In this document: positions 10,968 to 20,303 of the stretch, piece by piece
Layout of the letters: every line of letters starts with the position of its first letter
Numbering within the stretch: the stretch's first letter is position 1
Source of the DNA: Aliiroseovarius sp. PrR006
Lineage (GTDB): Bacteria; Pseudomonadota; Alphaproteobacteria; Rhodobacterales; Rhodobacteraceae
Direction: 5' to 3'
Length of the DNA stretch: 64,000 nt
Assembly: GCF_010500215.1 (NCBI RefSeq)
Contig: NZ_JAAGOY010000004.1
Location: 496,001-560,000, forward strand
Notes under the pieces: generated by a model
The model's input: only the letters and a program-made list of their open reading frames with translations
Database searches by the model: none
What the model was told of the DNA's origin: nothing
Program-made: the position numbers and the translations under genes

Positions 10968-11594
10968 TTAGGTCAGCGAAGTCACCCACAGGATCAACGC
11001 ATCCTCTTCGCTGACCGAGATCACGTTATGCCCCATCGAGGCATCGTAGTAAGCGCTGTCACCGCGACGCATCTCGACCGGCTCGTAGAATTCGGTGATC
11101 AGACGCACGGCGCCCGTCAGGACATAGAGGAATTCTTCGCCATCATGGCGGACCCAGCCGTCGAACTCATCGAACGAGCGGGCACGGACACGGGCGCGGT
11201 AGGGTAGCATGGATTTCTTGGTCAGGGCGCCCGCCAGCATCTCGTGTTCATAGGTCGTGGTCGGGTGCGATGCGCCCTCGCCTGACTTGGTCACGGCCAT
11301 CCGACCCGACACCTGCGCAGACTTCGGCGCGGTGAACAGCTGCGGCACCGAAATCTCAAGCCCGACGGCCAGCTTCTTCAGTGCTTCATAGGTGGGCGAC
11401 ATCTGACCGTTTTCGATCTTGGACAGGGTCGAGCGCGCAAGACCCGCCTGCCCCGCCGCCTGCTCCAACGTCCAACCGCGTGACTTACGCAGCTCGCGTA
11501 CACGCTCGCCCAGATTCAGCGGGCTGGGATCTGGCAGGTCTTCCCCGGTTTCACGGGCAAGTTGGATTAGGCTGGGTTGGTCTGCTTTCGTCAT
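10968..11594 (-). CDS. XRE-family regulator with C-terminal cupin domain
   Basis: The 208-residue product starts MTKADQPSLIQLARETGEDL. A helix-turn-helix occupies about residues 28-82 (LGERVRELRKSRGWTLEQAA, LARSTLSKIENGQMSPTYEA). A cupin fold at about 130-205 carries FLYVLTGAVRLITEFYEPVE and MGHNVISVSEEDALILWV. Such regulators respond to a small metabolite bound in the cupin and often control polyamine, amino acid or acid catabolism. It is divergent from the acyl-CoA synthetase gene with a 78-bp gap, which makes that gene its likely target. Confidence 0.88.
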   Translation of the reverse strand: MTKADQPSLIQLARETGEDLPDPSPLNLGERVRELRKSRGWTLEQAAGQAGLARSTLSKIENGQMSPTYEALKKLAVGLEISVPQLFTAPKSAQVSGRMAVTKSGEGASHPTTTYEHEMLAGALTKKSMLPYRARVRARSFDEFDGWVRHDGEEFLYVLTGAVRLITEFYEPVEMRRGDSAYYDASMGHNVISVSEEDALILWVTSLT

Positions 11595-11672
11595 GCCCCT
11601 TGCATACAGACAATCTGCGCTGATGCAACCACACGGCTTGCATCCGGCGCCATCCCTTGGCACATCAGAATG

Positions 11673-13217
11673 ATGATCTCGGAATTGATGCCTTCCTCGC
11701 CGCTTGCCCCCGCCCCTTCGCCCTTCAACATGGCAGAGTACGTGCTGCAACATGCAGAACGTCTGGGCGACAAGTCGGCGCTAGAAATTGTGTCGGCAGA
11801 CGCTGCGCCAAACGCGACATGGACCTATGCCCAACTAGAGCGCGCGGTGCGGGGTGTCGCGACCGGGCTTCTGGACCAAGGGCTACAGCCCGGAGACCGC
11901 GTGCTACTGCGTCTGGGCAACACGGTGGACTTCCCGCTGGGCTTCTTGGGGGCCATCGCAGCCGGTCTTGTGCCGATCCCCAGTTCGTCTCAGCTGACCT
12001 GCGCCGAAATTACCCGCATGGCCGATTTGGTGGTACCGTCCTTGATCATCGCGGATCCCGGCATCGCCCTGCCCGACCCGGCGCCCTGCAATGTGATTGA
12101 CACCGAGACCCTGCACGGGTTCACCGATCTGCCCCCGGCCGCCTTTCACCAAGGCAACCCCGAGCGGCCCGCCTATATCATCTTCACCTCTGGCACCTCT
12201 GGCCAAGCGCGCGCCGTGCTGCATGCCCACCGCGCGATTTGGGCGCGGCAGATGATGTGGGACGGCTGGTATGGGATCACCGAAGACGACCGCATGATGC
12301 ATGCCGGCGCCTTCAACTGGACCTATACACTGGGCACCGGGCTGATGGACCCGTGGTCCGTCGGTGCGACCGCGCTAATCCCGGCGGCGGGCAGCACGCC
12401 CGATGACCTGTCTGCCTTGCTGCACAGCGAAAGCGTCAGCATCTTTGCCGCAGCCCCCGGCGTCTATCGCCAGATGCTGAAACATGACCTGCCCCCGTTG
12501 CCCAACCTGCGCCATGGGCTGTCTGCGGGCGAGAAGCTGCCCGACTTCACCCGCGCCCGATGGGTAGATCAGACCAGCACCCCCATTCACGAGGCGTTCG
12601 GCATGTCCGAATGCTCGACCTTCATATCGGGATCCCCCTCAAGACCCTCACCGAACGGCGCGCTGGGCTTTGGTCAGGCTGGTCGGCATCTGGCGGTACT
12701 GGACGCAGACGGCGCGCCCGTGCCGTTGGGCGCCGCAGGCACGCTTGCCATTCACCGCAGCGACCCCGGCTTGATGCTGGAATATCTGAACGCGCCCGAC
12801 GCCACCGCCGCGAAGTTTCAGGGTGACTGGTTTCTGACCGGCGACAGTGCCTCGATGTCCGAAACAGGTGCGTTTACCTACGAGGGCCGCTCCGACGACA
12901 TCATGAACGCAGGTGGCTATCGCGTGTCCCCGATCGAGGTCGAGGCCGTCATGGCCCAGCATCCCGGCATCAGCGAGGCCGCCTGCGTTGAAGTTTCCGT
13001 GAAGGCGGATGCATCTGTAATCGGCTGCTTCTATATCCCTTCTGATGCCCCCGTATCCGATGATGAGCTGTCCCAACATGCCCACGCCCTTCTGGCCCAC
13101 TATAAATGCCCGCGGCTGTTTCAGCCCATCGACTGCCTGCCACGATCCACGAATAATAAGCTTTCACGGGCAGCCTTACGCCTGTTGGTTGACGCGCACG
13201 GCAAAGAAATCACCTGA
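11673..13217 (+). CDS. AMP-forming acyl-CoA synthetase
   Basis: The product is 514 residues. The P-loop-like motif is IIFTSGTSGQARAVLHAHRA, followed by FGMSECSTFI, LTGDSASMSETGAFTYEGRS, DDIMNAGGYRVSPIEVEAVM and a C-terminal LPRSTNNKLSRAAL that holds the adenylation lysine. It activates a carboxylic acid to its CoA thioester via an acyl-AMP. The short length and overall order resemble benzoate/acetate-type members, but the substrate cannot be read. ATGs at 11670, 11673 and 11688 are all in frame with no strong ribosome binding site, so the start is uncertain. It is divergent from the XRE-cupin regulator. Confidence 0.85.
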   Translation: MISELMPSSPLAPAPSPFNMAEYVLQHAERLGDKSALEIVSADAAPNATWTYAQLERAVRGVATGLLDQGLQPGDRVLLRLGNTVDFPLGFLGAIAAGLVPIPSSSQLTCAEITRMADLVVPSLIIADPGIALPDPAPCNVIDTETLHGFTDLPPAAFHQGNPERPAYIIFTSGTSGQARAVLHAHRAIWARQMMWDGWYGITEDDRMMHAGAFNWTYTLGTGLMDPWSVGATALIPAAGSTPDDLSALLHSESVSIFAAAPGVYRQMLKHDLPPLPNLRHGLSAGEKLPDFTRARWVDQTSTPIHEAFGMSECSTFISGSPSRPSPNGALGFGQAGRHLAVLDADGAPVPLGAAGTLAIHRSDPGLMLEYLNAPDATAAKFQGDWFLTGDSASMSETGAFTYEGRSDDIMNAGGYRVSPIEVEAVMAQHPGISEAACVEVSVKADASVIGCFYIPSDAPVSDDELSQHAHALLAHYKCPRLFQPIDCLPRSTNNKLSRAALRLLVDAHGKEIT

Positions 13218-13271
13218 CCTCTTCCCAAACCTATCAATCCCAGATAGAGCTAACCGCTATAGGAGTATCAT

Positions 13272-13940
13272 ATGATCCGTCTGGACATTTTCTCTGATCC
13301 GATCTGCCCCTGGTGCTACATCGGAAAAGCGAGACTAGATTTTGCATTGGAATCCCGCCCTGATCACCCGTTTCAGGTGCAGTGGCATCCTTTCCAACTG
13401 AACCCGGAAATGCCGCCCGAAGGCATGGATCGACGCACCTATCTGGAAAACAAATTTGGCGGTCAGCAAAAGGCCGTGAAAGCCTATATGCCGGTCATCG
13501 AAGAAGCTGCCGCATCGGGTGTCGAGATCAATCTGGAAGCCATCAAGCGCACACCAAACACGATGAACGCCCATCGCGTGATCCATTGGGCGGGGCTTGA
13601 GGGGAAACAAAACGCTGTGGTCGACCGGCTGTTCCGCGCCTATTTCGTCGAAGGGCGTGATCTCGGCGACAATGAGGTCCTATGCGACATCGCCGCCAGC
13701 GCCGGAATGGACGGCGAGATGGTCGCCCGTCTGCTGGCCTCGTCCGCGGACGCAAGCGACCTTCTGGCCCGCGACATGGACGCACGCCAAAAAGGGGTGA
13801 ACTCGGTCCCGACCTTCGTGATCGCGAACCAACACGTTGTGCCCGGAGCGCAACCGATCAAGCTGTGGCAGCAGGTCATTGATGACATCATGGAACAGCT
13901 AGACGCCGCTGACGTTCAAAGTGGAACCCCTCTTCAGTGA
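13272..13940 (+). CDS. DsbA-family oxidoreductase, FrnE type
   Basis: The 222-residue product starts MIRLDIFSDPICPWCYIGKA with a CPWC redox motif at residues 12-15 and no signal peptide, so it is cytoplasmic. The helical insert (MPPEGMDRRTYLENKFGG) and VNSVPTFVIANQHVVPGAQP with the cis-proline loop are typical of FrnE-like proteins. These act as thiol oxidoreductases or isomerases; the substrate is unknown. AGGAG lies seven bases before the ATG. The stop overlaps the start of the MFS gene by four bases (GTGA). Confidence 0.88.
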   Translation: MIRLDIFSDPICPWCYIGKARLDFALESRPDHPFQVQWHPFQLNPEMPPEGMDRRTYLENKFGGQQKAVKAYMPVIEEAAASGVEINLEAIKRTPNTMNAHRVIHWAGLEGKQNAVVDRLFRAYFVEGRDLGDNEVLCDIAASAGMDGEMVARLLASSADASDLLARDMDARQKGVNSVPTFVIANQHVVPGAQPIKLWQQVIDDIMEQLDAADVQSGTPLQ

Positions 13941-15157
13941 GGCTGATGGCGAACCCACCAGTCGAGCCATTGCGCTTGCGGGAATACGTACTGCTGATGG
14001 CAGCCCTGTTTTCGATGGTGGCGTTCTCGATTGACTCGATCCTGCCAGCTTTGCCTGAAATCGCGTCTTTACTGGTTCCTGATGACGTCAACCGTGCACA
14101 GCTTCTGATCAGCTCCTTTGTGATCGGAGCGGGTGCCGGGCAGCTGATCTTCGGCCCCCTGTCAGACGCAATCGGACGGCGCTGTTCGCTGGCGCTGGGC
14201 ATGCTGCTTTACATGCTGGCGGCCTTCGCGGCCCTCTGGGCGCAATCGCTCGAGGCCCTTCTGTTCTGGCGCTTCATCCAAGGTCTGGGCGCCGCAGGAC
14301 CACGAACCTGTGGCATGGCGATGACCCGCGACCTTTACGAAGGACGCCAGATGGCGCGGGTCAACTCGATGGCGTTCACCTTCTTCGTCCTCGTCCCGGC
14401 CGTTGCGCCGTTGATCGGACAATGGGTGGTTCTGGGCTTTGGCTGGCGGCATATGTTTACCACCTATATCTTGCTGGCAATCGCCATTCTGACATGGTTT
14501 CTTCTACGTCAGCCCGAAACGCTGACCCCGGAACGCCGTCGCCCGCTGTCCCCCCGTCCGACACTGGAAGCCTTTGCGATTGTTCTGAAAAGCCGAGTCA
14601 CACTGTTGTATATGGGCGTGATTACCTTTGCCTTTGCCCAATTGATCGCCTTCATCAGTTCCGCCCAACAGATATTTGTCGACGTATTAGGCGCCGGCAC
14701 GAAGTGGCCAGTCTATTTCGCTTGTATCACGGTGTTTTCGGCTGCGTCTGGGCTTCTAAACGCGCGGCTGGTGATGCGGATCGGGATGCGTCGCTTGGCG
14801 CAGGCAGGGTTTGCAACGCAGACAGTTCTGGCAGGTCTGACCCTGACCTTCTGGTGCGTGTACGAGCCGCAAGGGCATGGCGCGCTGGTCATCTTCTGCC
14901 TCTGGGCCACCACCCTTTTCTTCCTGAACGGGCTGAGCTTTGGCAACCTGAACGCCCTGGCCATCCAGCCCCTTGGACATGTCGCCGGGACTGCCAGCGC
15001 AATCATCGGCGCGCTTCCGACCGTGGCCGCGATGGCAATCGCAGCGCCCATTGGGTTAGCCTTCAACGGCACGCCCCTGCCCCTGATGACCGGCGTTACG
15101 ATCTGCTCCGGCCTGGCGCTGTTGCTGATGCAATTCGACCGTAAAAACGACCACTAG
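13937..15157 (+). CDS. MFS multidrug transporter, Bcr/CflA type
   Basis: The 406-residue product has twelve predicted membrane segments. FSIDSILPALPEIASLL in segment 1, QLIFGPLSDAIGRRCSLALG between segments 2 and 3, and FWRFIQGLGAAGPRTCGMAM are hallmarks of the drug:proton antiporter DHA1 group that includes Bcr and CflA. Start at GTG 13937, coupled by overlap to the FrnE-like gene; an ATG at 13946 is an alternative. The substrate is unknown. Confidence 0.88.
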   Translation: MRLMANPPVEPLRLREYVLLMAALFSMVAFSIDSILPALPEIASLLVPDDVNRAQLLISSFVIGAGAGQLIFGPLSDAIGRRCSLALGMLLYMLAAFAALWAQSLEALLFWRFIQGLGAAGPRTCGMAMTRDLYEGRQMARVNSMAFTFFVLVPAVAPLIGQWVVLGFGWRHMFTTYILLAIAILTWFLLRQPETLTPERRRPLSPRPTLEAFAIVLKSRVTLLYMGVITFAFAQLIAFISSAQQIFVDVLGAGTKWPVYFACITVFSAASGLLNARLVMRIGMRRLAQAGFATQTVLAGLTLTFWCVYEPQGHGALVIFCLWATTLFFLNGLSFGNLNALAIQPLGHVAGTASAIIGALPTVAAMAIAAPIGLAFNGTPLPLMTGVTICSGLALLLMQFDRKNDH

Positions 15158-15190
15158 TCCCGCCCATGGCAGAGGTTGCACCTCATACAA

Positions 15191-15225
15191 AAAAAGCCGC
15201 CCAAGCCATTTGGCTAGGCGGCTTT
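15191..15225. terminator. Bidirectional terminator between convergent genes
   Basis: Arms AAAGCCGCC and GGCGGCTTT with an inner AAGCC/GGCT pairing are flanked by A and T runs on both sides. It serves the MFS gene (rightward) and betB (leftward). Confidence 0.8.
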
Positions 15226-15244
15226 CTCGTTTGCAAATGATGAC

Positions 15245-16699
15245 TTAAAACGGTGCTTCTAGATCGCTGAGGCGAACATAGACCGTCTTCAGCTCGGAGT
15301 AATGTTCGATCGCCGCTTTCGAGTTCTCACGTCCCACACCCGATGCTTTCGAACCGCCAAAAGGCGCCTCGACTGGCGCGTCGTTATAGGTGTTGATATA
15401 GCAGGTGCCCGCCTCGAACCCGGCAACCACGCGGTGGGCGCGGGTCAGGTCATTGGTGAACACGCCAGCTGCCAGACCGAACTCGGTGTCATTGGCGCGG
15501 GCCATAACCTCGGCCTCGTCCTCGAAATCCAGAACCGACATGACGGGGCCAAAGATTTCCTCGCGGGCAATGGTCATGTCATCGGTTACATCGGCAAAGA
15601 CGGTGGGCTGCAGATAGAAGCCATCGCCCTCGATCCGCGCACCGCCATAAGCCAGACGTGCGCCCTCTTCCTTGCCCTTTTCGATGTAGTTCTGGACGAT
15701 GTTCAACTGCCCTTCGCTAACCATCGGGCCAAACGAGGTATCAGGGTCCAGCGGGTCACCGATCACAGCGCCATCCAGACGTTCTGCCAAACGCTTCAGG
15801 AAGGCTTCCTTGATGCCCTTCTGAACAAACACGCGCGTGCCATTCGAGCAGACCTGACCCGACGAATAGAAGTTGCCCAGAATCGCACCCGACACGGCGT
15901 TCTCGACATCCGCATCATCAAAAACGATCATCGGGGATTTGCCGCCCAGTTCCATCGTGACGTGCTTCAGACCTGCGGCCGCAGCGGCATAGACCTTGCG
16001 GCCTGTTGGCACCGATCCGGTCAACGAGACCTTGGCGACACGGTCATCTGTCACCAACGCGGCACCCACGTCGCCATAGCCCTGAATGACGTTAAAAATG
16101 CCAGCAGGTGCGCCTGCTTCGATCATGATCTCGGCAACTTTCAACGCGGAAAGCGGCGTGGTTTCCGACGGTTTGAAGATCGAGCTGTTGCCGCAAGCCA
16201 GCGCAGGCGCGGCTTTCCAGCAGGCGATTTGCGTCGGATAGTTCCACGCGCCGATGCCCACACAAACGCCAAGCGCCTCGCGGCGGGTATAGACGAAATC
16301 CCCGTCCGGCATCTGGATGTGTTCGCCGGTCAGCGACCCAGCCAGGCCACCGAAATATTCCAGTGCATCCGCGCCCGAGGTGGCGTCCGCAACGCTGGTC
16401 TCCTGATAGGGTTTACCCGTGTCCAGCGTTTCCAGAACCGACAGATCGTGGTTGCGTTCACGCATGATGTCAGCGGCGCGACGCAGAATGCGGCCCCGCT
16501 CGGTTCCGGTCATTGCGGCCCAGTCCTTCTGGGCGGCGAGCGACGAGGTGATGGCTTGTTCGATGACTGCGGGCGTAGCGGAATGCAGTTTTGCAATGAC
16601 CTCGCCGGTGGCGGGGAAGATCACGTTGATTTCGGCTCCTGCGGTGTCTTCAACAAAGGCACCGTTGATGAAATGGCTGGCTTGAGGTTGTGCGCGCAT
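15245..16699 (-). CDS. betB: Betaine aldehyde dehydrogenase
   Basis: The 484-residue product has the BetB order: [20 protein letters not shown] at the start, [20 protein letters not shown], the NAD-binding [18 protein letters not shown], catalytic glutamate in [18 protein letters not shown], catalytic cysteine in [16 protein letters not shown] and a C-terminal [20 protein letters not shown]. It oxidises betaine aldehyde to glycine betaine, an osmolyte and a one-carbon donor. No betA, betI or betC is adjacent. A 26-bp dyad lies about 55 bp upstream. The corrinoid one-carbon cluster starting at 19 kb could consume its product, which is inference. Confidence 0.93.
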   Translation of the reverse strand: MRAQPQASHFINGAFVEDTAGAEINVIFPATGEVIAKLHSATPAVIEQAITSSLAAQKDWAAMTGTERGRILRRAADIMRERNHDLSVLETLDTGKPYQETSVADATSGADALEYFGGLAGSLTGEHIQMPDGDFVYTRREALGVCVGIGAWNYPTQIACWKAAPALACGNSSIFKPSETTPLSALKVAEIMIEAGAPAGIFNVIQGYGDVGAALVTDDRVAKVSLTGSVPTGRKVYAAAAAGLKHVTMELGGKSPMIVFDDADVENAVSGAILGNFYSSGQVCSNGTRVFVQKGIKEAFLKRLAERLDGAVIGDPLDPDTSFGPMVSEGQLNIVQNYIEKGKEEGARLAYGGARIEGDGFYLQPTVFADVTDDMTIAREEIFGPVMSVLDFEDEAEVMARANDTEFGLAAGVFTNDLTRAHRVVAGFEAGTCYINTYNDAPVEAPFGGSKASGVGRENSKAAIEHYSELKTVYVRLSDLEAPF

Positions 16700-16754
16700 G
16701 TTGCACCTTTCCAGTTTGCCCCGACAATTTGGCGAGGCGACAGTTCAGTTTGAT

Positions 16755-16780
16755 CCGGTTGTGTCAGATGTGACATCCGG
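16755..16780. promoter_or_regulatory. Dyad upstream of betB
   Basis: CCGG and ACAtCCGG-type half sites face each other around TGTCA-GATG-TGACA, giving an imperfect 26-bp dyad 55 bp upstream of the betB start. It is a plausible operator. No known consensus could be assigned. Confidence 0.3.
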
Positions 16781-16868
16781 GTGCTATTCAAAAGGCGACA
16801 GGCTAAGGCCAGAGCGCGCCGTTGACGCGACGCACCCTACAGGCTCAATCTTGCAAAGATGGAACAGA

Positions 16869-17630
16869 TCAGCCCTTGTAATCCATGGCGACGACAAATT
16901 TTTCCGAGCTATCGGAACGGCTGGAAGGCGGCTTCACGTTCATCACCTTGTTGAATTTCGTCTTCAACAATTTCTGTAGCTCGCCCTCGGCCCCGCCTGC
17001 CAGCACCTTGGCGACAAAGGTACCGCCTTCGTCCAGCACATCGAACGCGAAATACGCCGCTGCTTCGCATAGCGAAATGATGCGCAGGTGGTCGGTCTGT
17101 TTGTGCCCCGAGCTAGACGCCGCCATGTCGGACATGACCACATCGGCCTTTCCGCCCAGCCAATCACGCACAACTTGGTCTGCATCGTCTTCCATGAAAT
17201 CGAGCTGTTCGAAGCGGGCACCGGCCAGCGGTTCGACTTCCTGCAGGTCTACACCCAGATAGGTGCCAATGCGCTTGCCCGACTTCTCACCCAACGCGTT
17301 GATACGCGGAACAGCAACCTGCGCCCAGCCCCCGGGTGCGCAGCCAAGATCAACGACGCGTGCGCCGTTTACAAGGAACCGGTATTTATCATCCAATTCC
17401 ATGATCTTATAGGCCGCACGGCCGCGAAACCCTTCGGCCTGAGCGCGTTGCACATAGGGATCATTTAGCTGGCGCTGCAACCATCGGGTCGACGAACTGC
17501 GCCGACCGCGCGCGGTTTTCACCTTCACGGTCAGGTCACGCTGACCCCGGCCCGAGCTTTTGCGCGTGCGCTTTGAATACTTGTTGCCACCCCCTTGGGG
17601 GCCGCCGGAGTTACCATCGTCTTGAGACAT
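16869..17630 (-). CDS. rlmE: 23S rRNA 2'-O-ribose methyltransferase RlmE (FtsJ/RrmJ)
   Basis: The 253-residue product has a basic, glycine-rich N-terminus, then a lysine-dependent Rossmann methyltransferase: [16 protein letters not shown], the SAM motif [34 protein letters not shown] and [17 protein letters not shown], giving the K-D-K-E tetrad. It methylates U2552 of 23S rRNA in a late step of 50S assembly. Its start codon shares one base with the stop of the Ppx/GppA gene, so the two form an operon. Confidence 0.93.
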   Translation of the reverse strand: MSQDDGNSGGPQGGGNKYSKRTRKSSGRGQRDLTVKVKTARGRRSSSTRWLQRQLNDPYVQRAQAEGFRGRAAYKIMELDDKYRFLVNGARVVDLGCAPGGWAQVAVPRINALGEKSGKRIGTYLGVDLQEVEPLAGARFEQLDFMEDDADQVVRDWLGGKADVVMSDMAASSSGHKQTDHLRIISLCEAAAYFAFDVLDEGGTFVAKVLAGGAEGELQKLLKTKFNKVMNVKPPSSRSDSSEKFVVAMDYKG

Positions 17631-18742
17631 CAGAAAGGTCCGCCTTCCAACACGCCGTCCGAGGACATTTGAGAATAAAGGATGCCTTCTCTAAGGCCAC
17701 GATCCGCAACTGACAAGCGGTCAGTCGGCCAGACGCGCAGAAGCGCCTGCAAAATCGCTGATCCGGACATGATCAACGATTGCCGATCCCGTCCAATATG
17801 AGAGTTCACGCGCCGCCCCTTAGGTCCCATCGCCAGATAACCCTGGATCACACGTTCGATCTGTTCGGACGTCATGCGCAACCCGTCTACGCGGGTCCGA
17901 TCATAGCGGCGCAGCCCCAGATGGGTCGCCGCAACCGTTGTCACCGTGCCGGAGGTACCGATGATCTGAAACCCTTCGCGGGGCGGTTCGTGGTGAAACG
18001 GGCTGAAATCGGCCAGTTGCTCTTCGAAATGGACCGACATCAAGGCATAGCGCCCGGCGTCGTCTTCCACATCATCAAACATCTCGCGCAGGGTTGCCAC
18101 GCCCAGAGGGACGGAAATCCAGTCCACCACACTGGCGGCTGGGAAGTCGCCCACGCCGCCCGAAAACCCGCGCCCCATCCGCATGATGGATTGCGCGCGG
18201 TCCAGCGGCGGGACTTTCGACAGGTCGATCCAGACAAGCTCGGTCGAGCCGCCACCAATATCCACCACCAAAAGTTGCTCGGTCTTGGTCGACACCAAAG
18301 GTGCGCAAGACACCACGGCCAGACGTGCTTCTTCCTCGGGCTTGATGATTTCCAGCTCCAACCCGGTTTCGCGCCGGATATTGGCCATGAAATTCTTGCC
18401 GTTGGTCGCACGGCGGCAGGCCTCGGTCGCGACTAGGCGCATCCGCTTCACATCATGCTTGATCAGCTTCTTGCGGCAAATCCGCAGCGCCTGAATGGTG
18501 CGCGACATGGACGAGCGGCTTAACCGGCCCGAGGCTTCCAAACCACGACCCAATTGCACGGATTTCGAGAAGCTGTCCACAACATGAAACTGACTACCCT
18601 TTGGCTGGGCAATCAGCATGCGACAACTGTTTGTTCCGAGGTCCAGAGCCGCATAAAGGCTGGCCGGATCCACGGGGGATGGCACGGGGGCTACTACCGC
18701 TTTCGGGAACACGCCCGCACCTTTGGGACGCTTGGGCGTCAT
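17630..18742 (-). CDS. Ppx/GppA phosphatase family protein
   Basis: The 370-residue product has the ASKHA-type signatures of exopolyphosphatase/pppGpp phosphatase: [17 protein letters not shown] near residue 30, a [15 protein letters not shown] phosphate loop and [16 protein letters not shown]. It should hydrolyse polyphosphate or pppGpp. At this length it lacks the C-terminal HD domain of long Ppx proteins, which fits the short alphaproteobacterial form. It is upstream of and coupled to rlmE. Confidence 0.85.
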   Translation of the reverse strand: MTPKRPKGAGVFPKAVVAPVPSPVDPASLYAALDLGTNSCRMLIAQPKGSQFHVVDSFSKSVQLGRGLEASGRLSRSSMSRTIQALRICRKKLIKHDVKRMRLVATEACRRATNGKNFMANIRRETGLELEIIKPEEEARLAVVSCAPLVSTKTEQLLVVDIGGGSTELVWIDLSKVPPLDRAQSIMRMGRGFSGGVGDFPAASVVDWISVPLGVATLREMFDDVEDDAGRYALMSVHFEEQLADFSPFHHEPPREGFQIIGTSGTVTTVAATHLGLRRYDRTRVDGLRMTSEQIERVIQGYLAMGPKGRRVNSHIGRDRQSLIMSGSAILQALLRVWPTDRLSVADRGLREGILYSQMSSDGVLEGGPF

Positions 18743-18928
18743 TGGTCACGCCCTCCATTTCAAGTTACCCTCAAGATAGGGTGCATGGCCGGTGCTGGCA
18801 ATCCCTGCGGGGCGGCAAATGTAACTCTCTCATGTCATAATCAACATGAAAGGTTTTCACGGCGCGTGGCATAGCCTCTACCGCTCGTTTTTCGTATGCC
18901 TTTGGCGCGGAACGTCCGAACGCGACCC

Positions 18929-18980
18929 CCGTGAAGCCTGTGAAGTCGCTTGTGAAACGCGGCGTGTCGAAAATCGACAC
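18929..18980 (+). promoter_or_regulatory. GTGAA direct repeats and GTGTCGA palindrome
   Basis: The 293-bp gap between the divergent Ppx gene and the one-carbon cluster holds three GTGAA repeats at steps of 9 and 12 bases (about 18929-18955), then a perfect 7-bp inverted repeat GTGTCGA-AAA-TCGACAC (18964-18980). This is 56 bp before the first gene of the cluster. The arrangement resembles a regulator array. No known consensus is claimed. The rest of the gap shows no gene. Confidence 0.4.
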
Positions 18981-19035
18981 AAGGTGCGGGGCAAGCGCGA
19001 CTACGAATAGAGAACGAAGAAAAGGGAGAATCGCA

Positions 19036-19332
19036 ATGCCAGACGTCACCATCGTTTATTGGAGGGACATCCCCGCCCAGGTGATCGTGGGTAAAGGGCG
19101 CCGTGGGACCAAAGCCCCCCTGCCCGAGCGGTTCGAACAGGCCATTGACCGGGCTGCCATGAAGGTGAACGCAAAAGACAGCGACGCCTATCTGGCGGAA
19201 TGGCGCAAGGCTGACCCTTTTTCTGTCGAAGGTGACCCGCAAGAGATCGCGACGGCCGAGGCTGCGCGCTTGGACGCGGAATATGACAAAGAGCGGCTTG
19301 TCGCTCTGATTGGCAACGACGGATGGGCTTGA
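19036..19332 (+). CDS. Conserved 98-residue protein ('virulence factor' domain family)
   Basis: The product starts MPDVTIVYWRDIPAQVIVGK and carries RRGTKAPLPERFEQAIDRAA and DAYLAEWRKADPFSVEGDP. It belongs to a small alphaproteobacterial family labelled virulence factor; that name has no known biochemical meaning. It is the first gene of the one-carbon cluster with GGGAGA before the ATG, and lies 26 bp before the MetF-like gene, so a role connected to corrinoid methyl transfer is more likely than virulence. An upstream ORF extension to 18931 is rejected for lack of a ribosome binding site. Confidence 0.75.
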   Translation: MPDVTIVYWRDIPAQVIVGKGRRGTKAPLPERFEQAIDRAAMKVNAKDSDAYLAEWRKADPFSVEGDPQEIATAEAARLDAEYDKERLVALIGNDGWA

Positions 19333-19358
19333 TCCCACCCTCTATCAAGGAGGCAGCC

Positions 19359-20297
19359 ATGGCGCTGTTGAACTTCCGCAAGAAGCCGACCGAAGGTCAG
19401 GCCAATGCCGCATCCCCCGAACTTCAGGCCTTCCTGAAGGGCTATTCGATTGAAATCATGCCGCGTACGGCTGGTAAGGTCGAAGACTTCCGTGACCTTC
19501 TGCCAGAAGGCACGCGGGTCTATATCGCCCATATCGAAGGCACGCCGATCGAGGACATGGTCGCCACCGCCAAGCGCGTCAAGGAAGAAGGCTTCGACGT
19601 GATGCCCCACTTCCCGGCACGCATCATCAAAGACAAGGCCACTCTGGCTGACTGGATTGCCCAGTATCAGGGCGAAGCCGACGTCAAACAGGGCCTGATC
19701 CTTGCCGGCGGCGTTGCCCAGCCGGTTGGCGAGTTCGACAGCTCGATGCAGCTTCTGGAAACCGGTCTGTTTGATCAAGCAGGCTTTACCCACCTGAACG
19801 TCGCTGGCCACCCCGAGCCGAACCTGGACATCGACCCCAAGGGCGGTCGTGCCAACACCTATGCGGCGCTGGACTGGAAACAGGAATTCTCGAAACGCAC
19901 CGACGCCGAGATGGCACTGGCCACCCAGTTCTGTTTTGAAGCCGATCCGGTCATCCAATGGGCAAACGAACTGGCCGAGCGCGGCATGAACCTACCGATC
20001 CACATCGGCATCGCGGGTCCGGCCAAGCTGCAGACCATGATCAAGTTCGCCATCGCCTGTGGCGTGGGCCCGTCCCTGAAAGTGCTGCAAAAGCGTGCCA
20101 AGGACGTGTCGAAGCTGCTGCTGCCGCACGAACCGACCGAGGTTCTGAATGATCTGGCGCTGCACAAAGCCGCCAATCCCGACTTTAACATCACCCAGGT
20201 GCACTTCTTCCCGCTGGGCGGGATCAAGACCAACGCCAACTGGGCCATCGAGCATGGCGGAGACAACACCGCCCCCGTCAACGCGACCAAAGGATAA
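19359..20297 (+). CDS. Methylenetetrahydrofolate reductase-like protein (MetF family)
   Basis: The 312-residue product starts MALLNFRKKPTEGQANAA after a strong AAGGAGG. It has TIM-barrel MTHFR features: IEIMPRTAGKVEDFRDLLPE, YIAHIEGTPIEDMVATAKRV, MPHFPARIIKDKATLADWI, HLNVAGHPEPNLDID and QFCFEADPVIQWANELAERG. It should interconvert methylene- and methyl-tetrahydrofolate. It is divergent from standard MetF and sits directly before the methyltetrahydrofolate:corrinoid methyltransferase gene, so it probably works in methyl-group oxidation from methylated compounds rather than in methionine synthesis. Confidence 0.83.
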   Translation: MALLNFRKKPTEGQANAASPELQAFLKGYSIEIMPRTAGKVEDFRDLLPEGTRVYIAHIEGTPIEDMVATAKRVKEEGFDVMPHFPARIIKDKATLADWIAQYQGEADVKQGLILAGGVAQPVGEFDSSMQLLETGLFDQAGFTHLNVAGHPEPNLDIDPKGGRANTYAALDWKQEFSKRTDAEMALATQFCFEADPVIQWANELAERGMNLPIHIGIAGPAKLQTMIKFAIACGVGPSLKVLQKRAKDVSKLLLPHEPTEVLNDLALHKAANPDFNITQVHFFPLGGIKTNANWAIEHGGDNTAPVNATKG

Positions 20298-20303
20298 TCA
20301 AGA

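Noticed and set aside
15302-16753. 483-codon ORF opposite betB
   Set aside because: Antisense shadow of a conserved aldehyde dehydrogenase gene with all catalytic residues intact.
18931-19035. N-terminal extension of the 98-residue 'virulence factor' protein
   Set aside because: The extension contains the GTGTCGA palindrome and has no ribosome binding site, whereas GGGAGA stands before the ATG at 19036.
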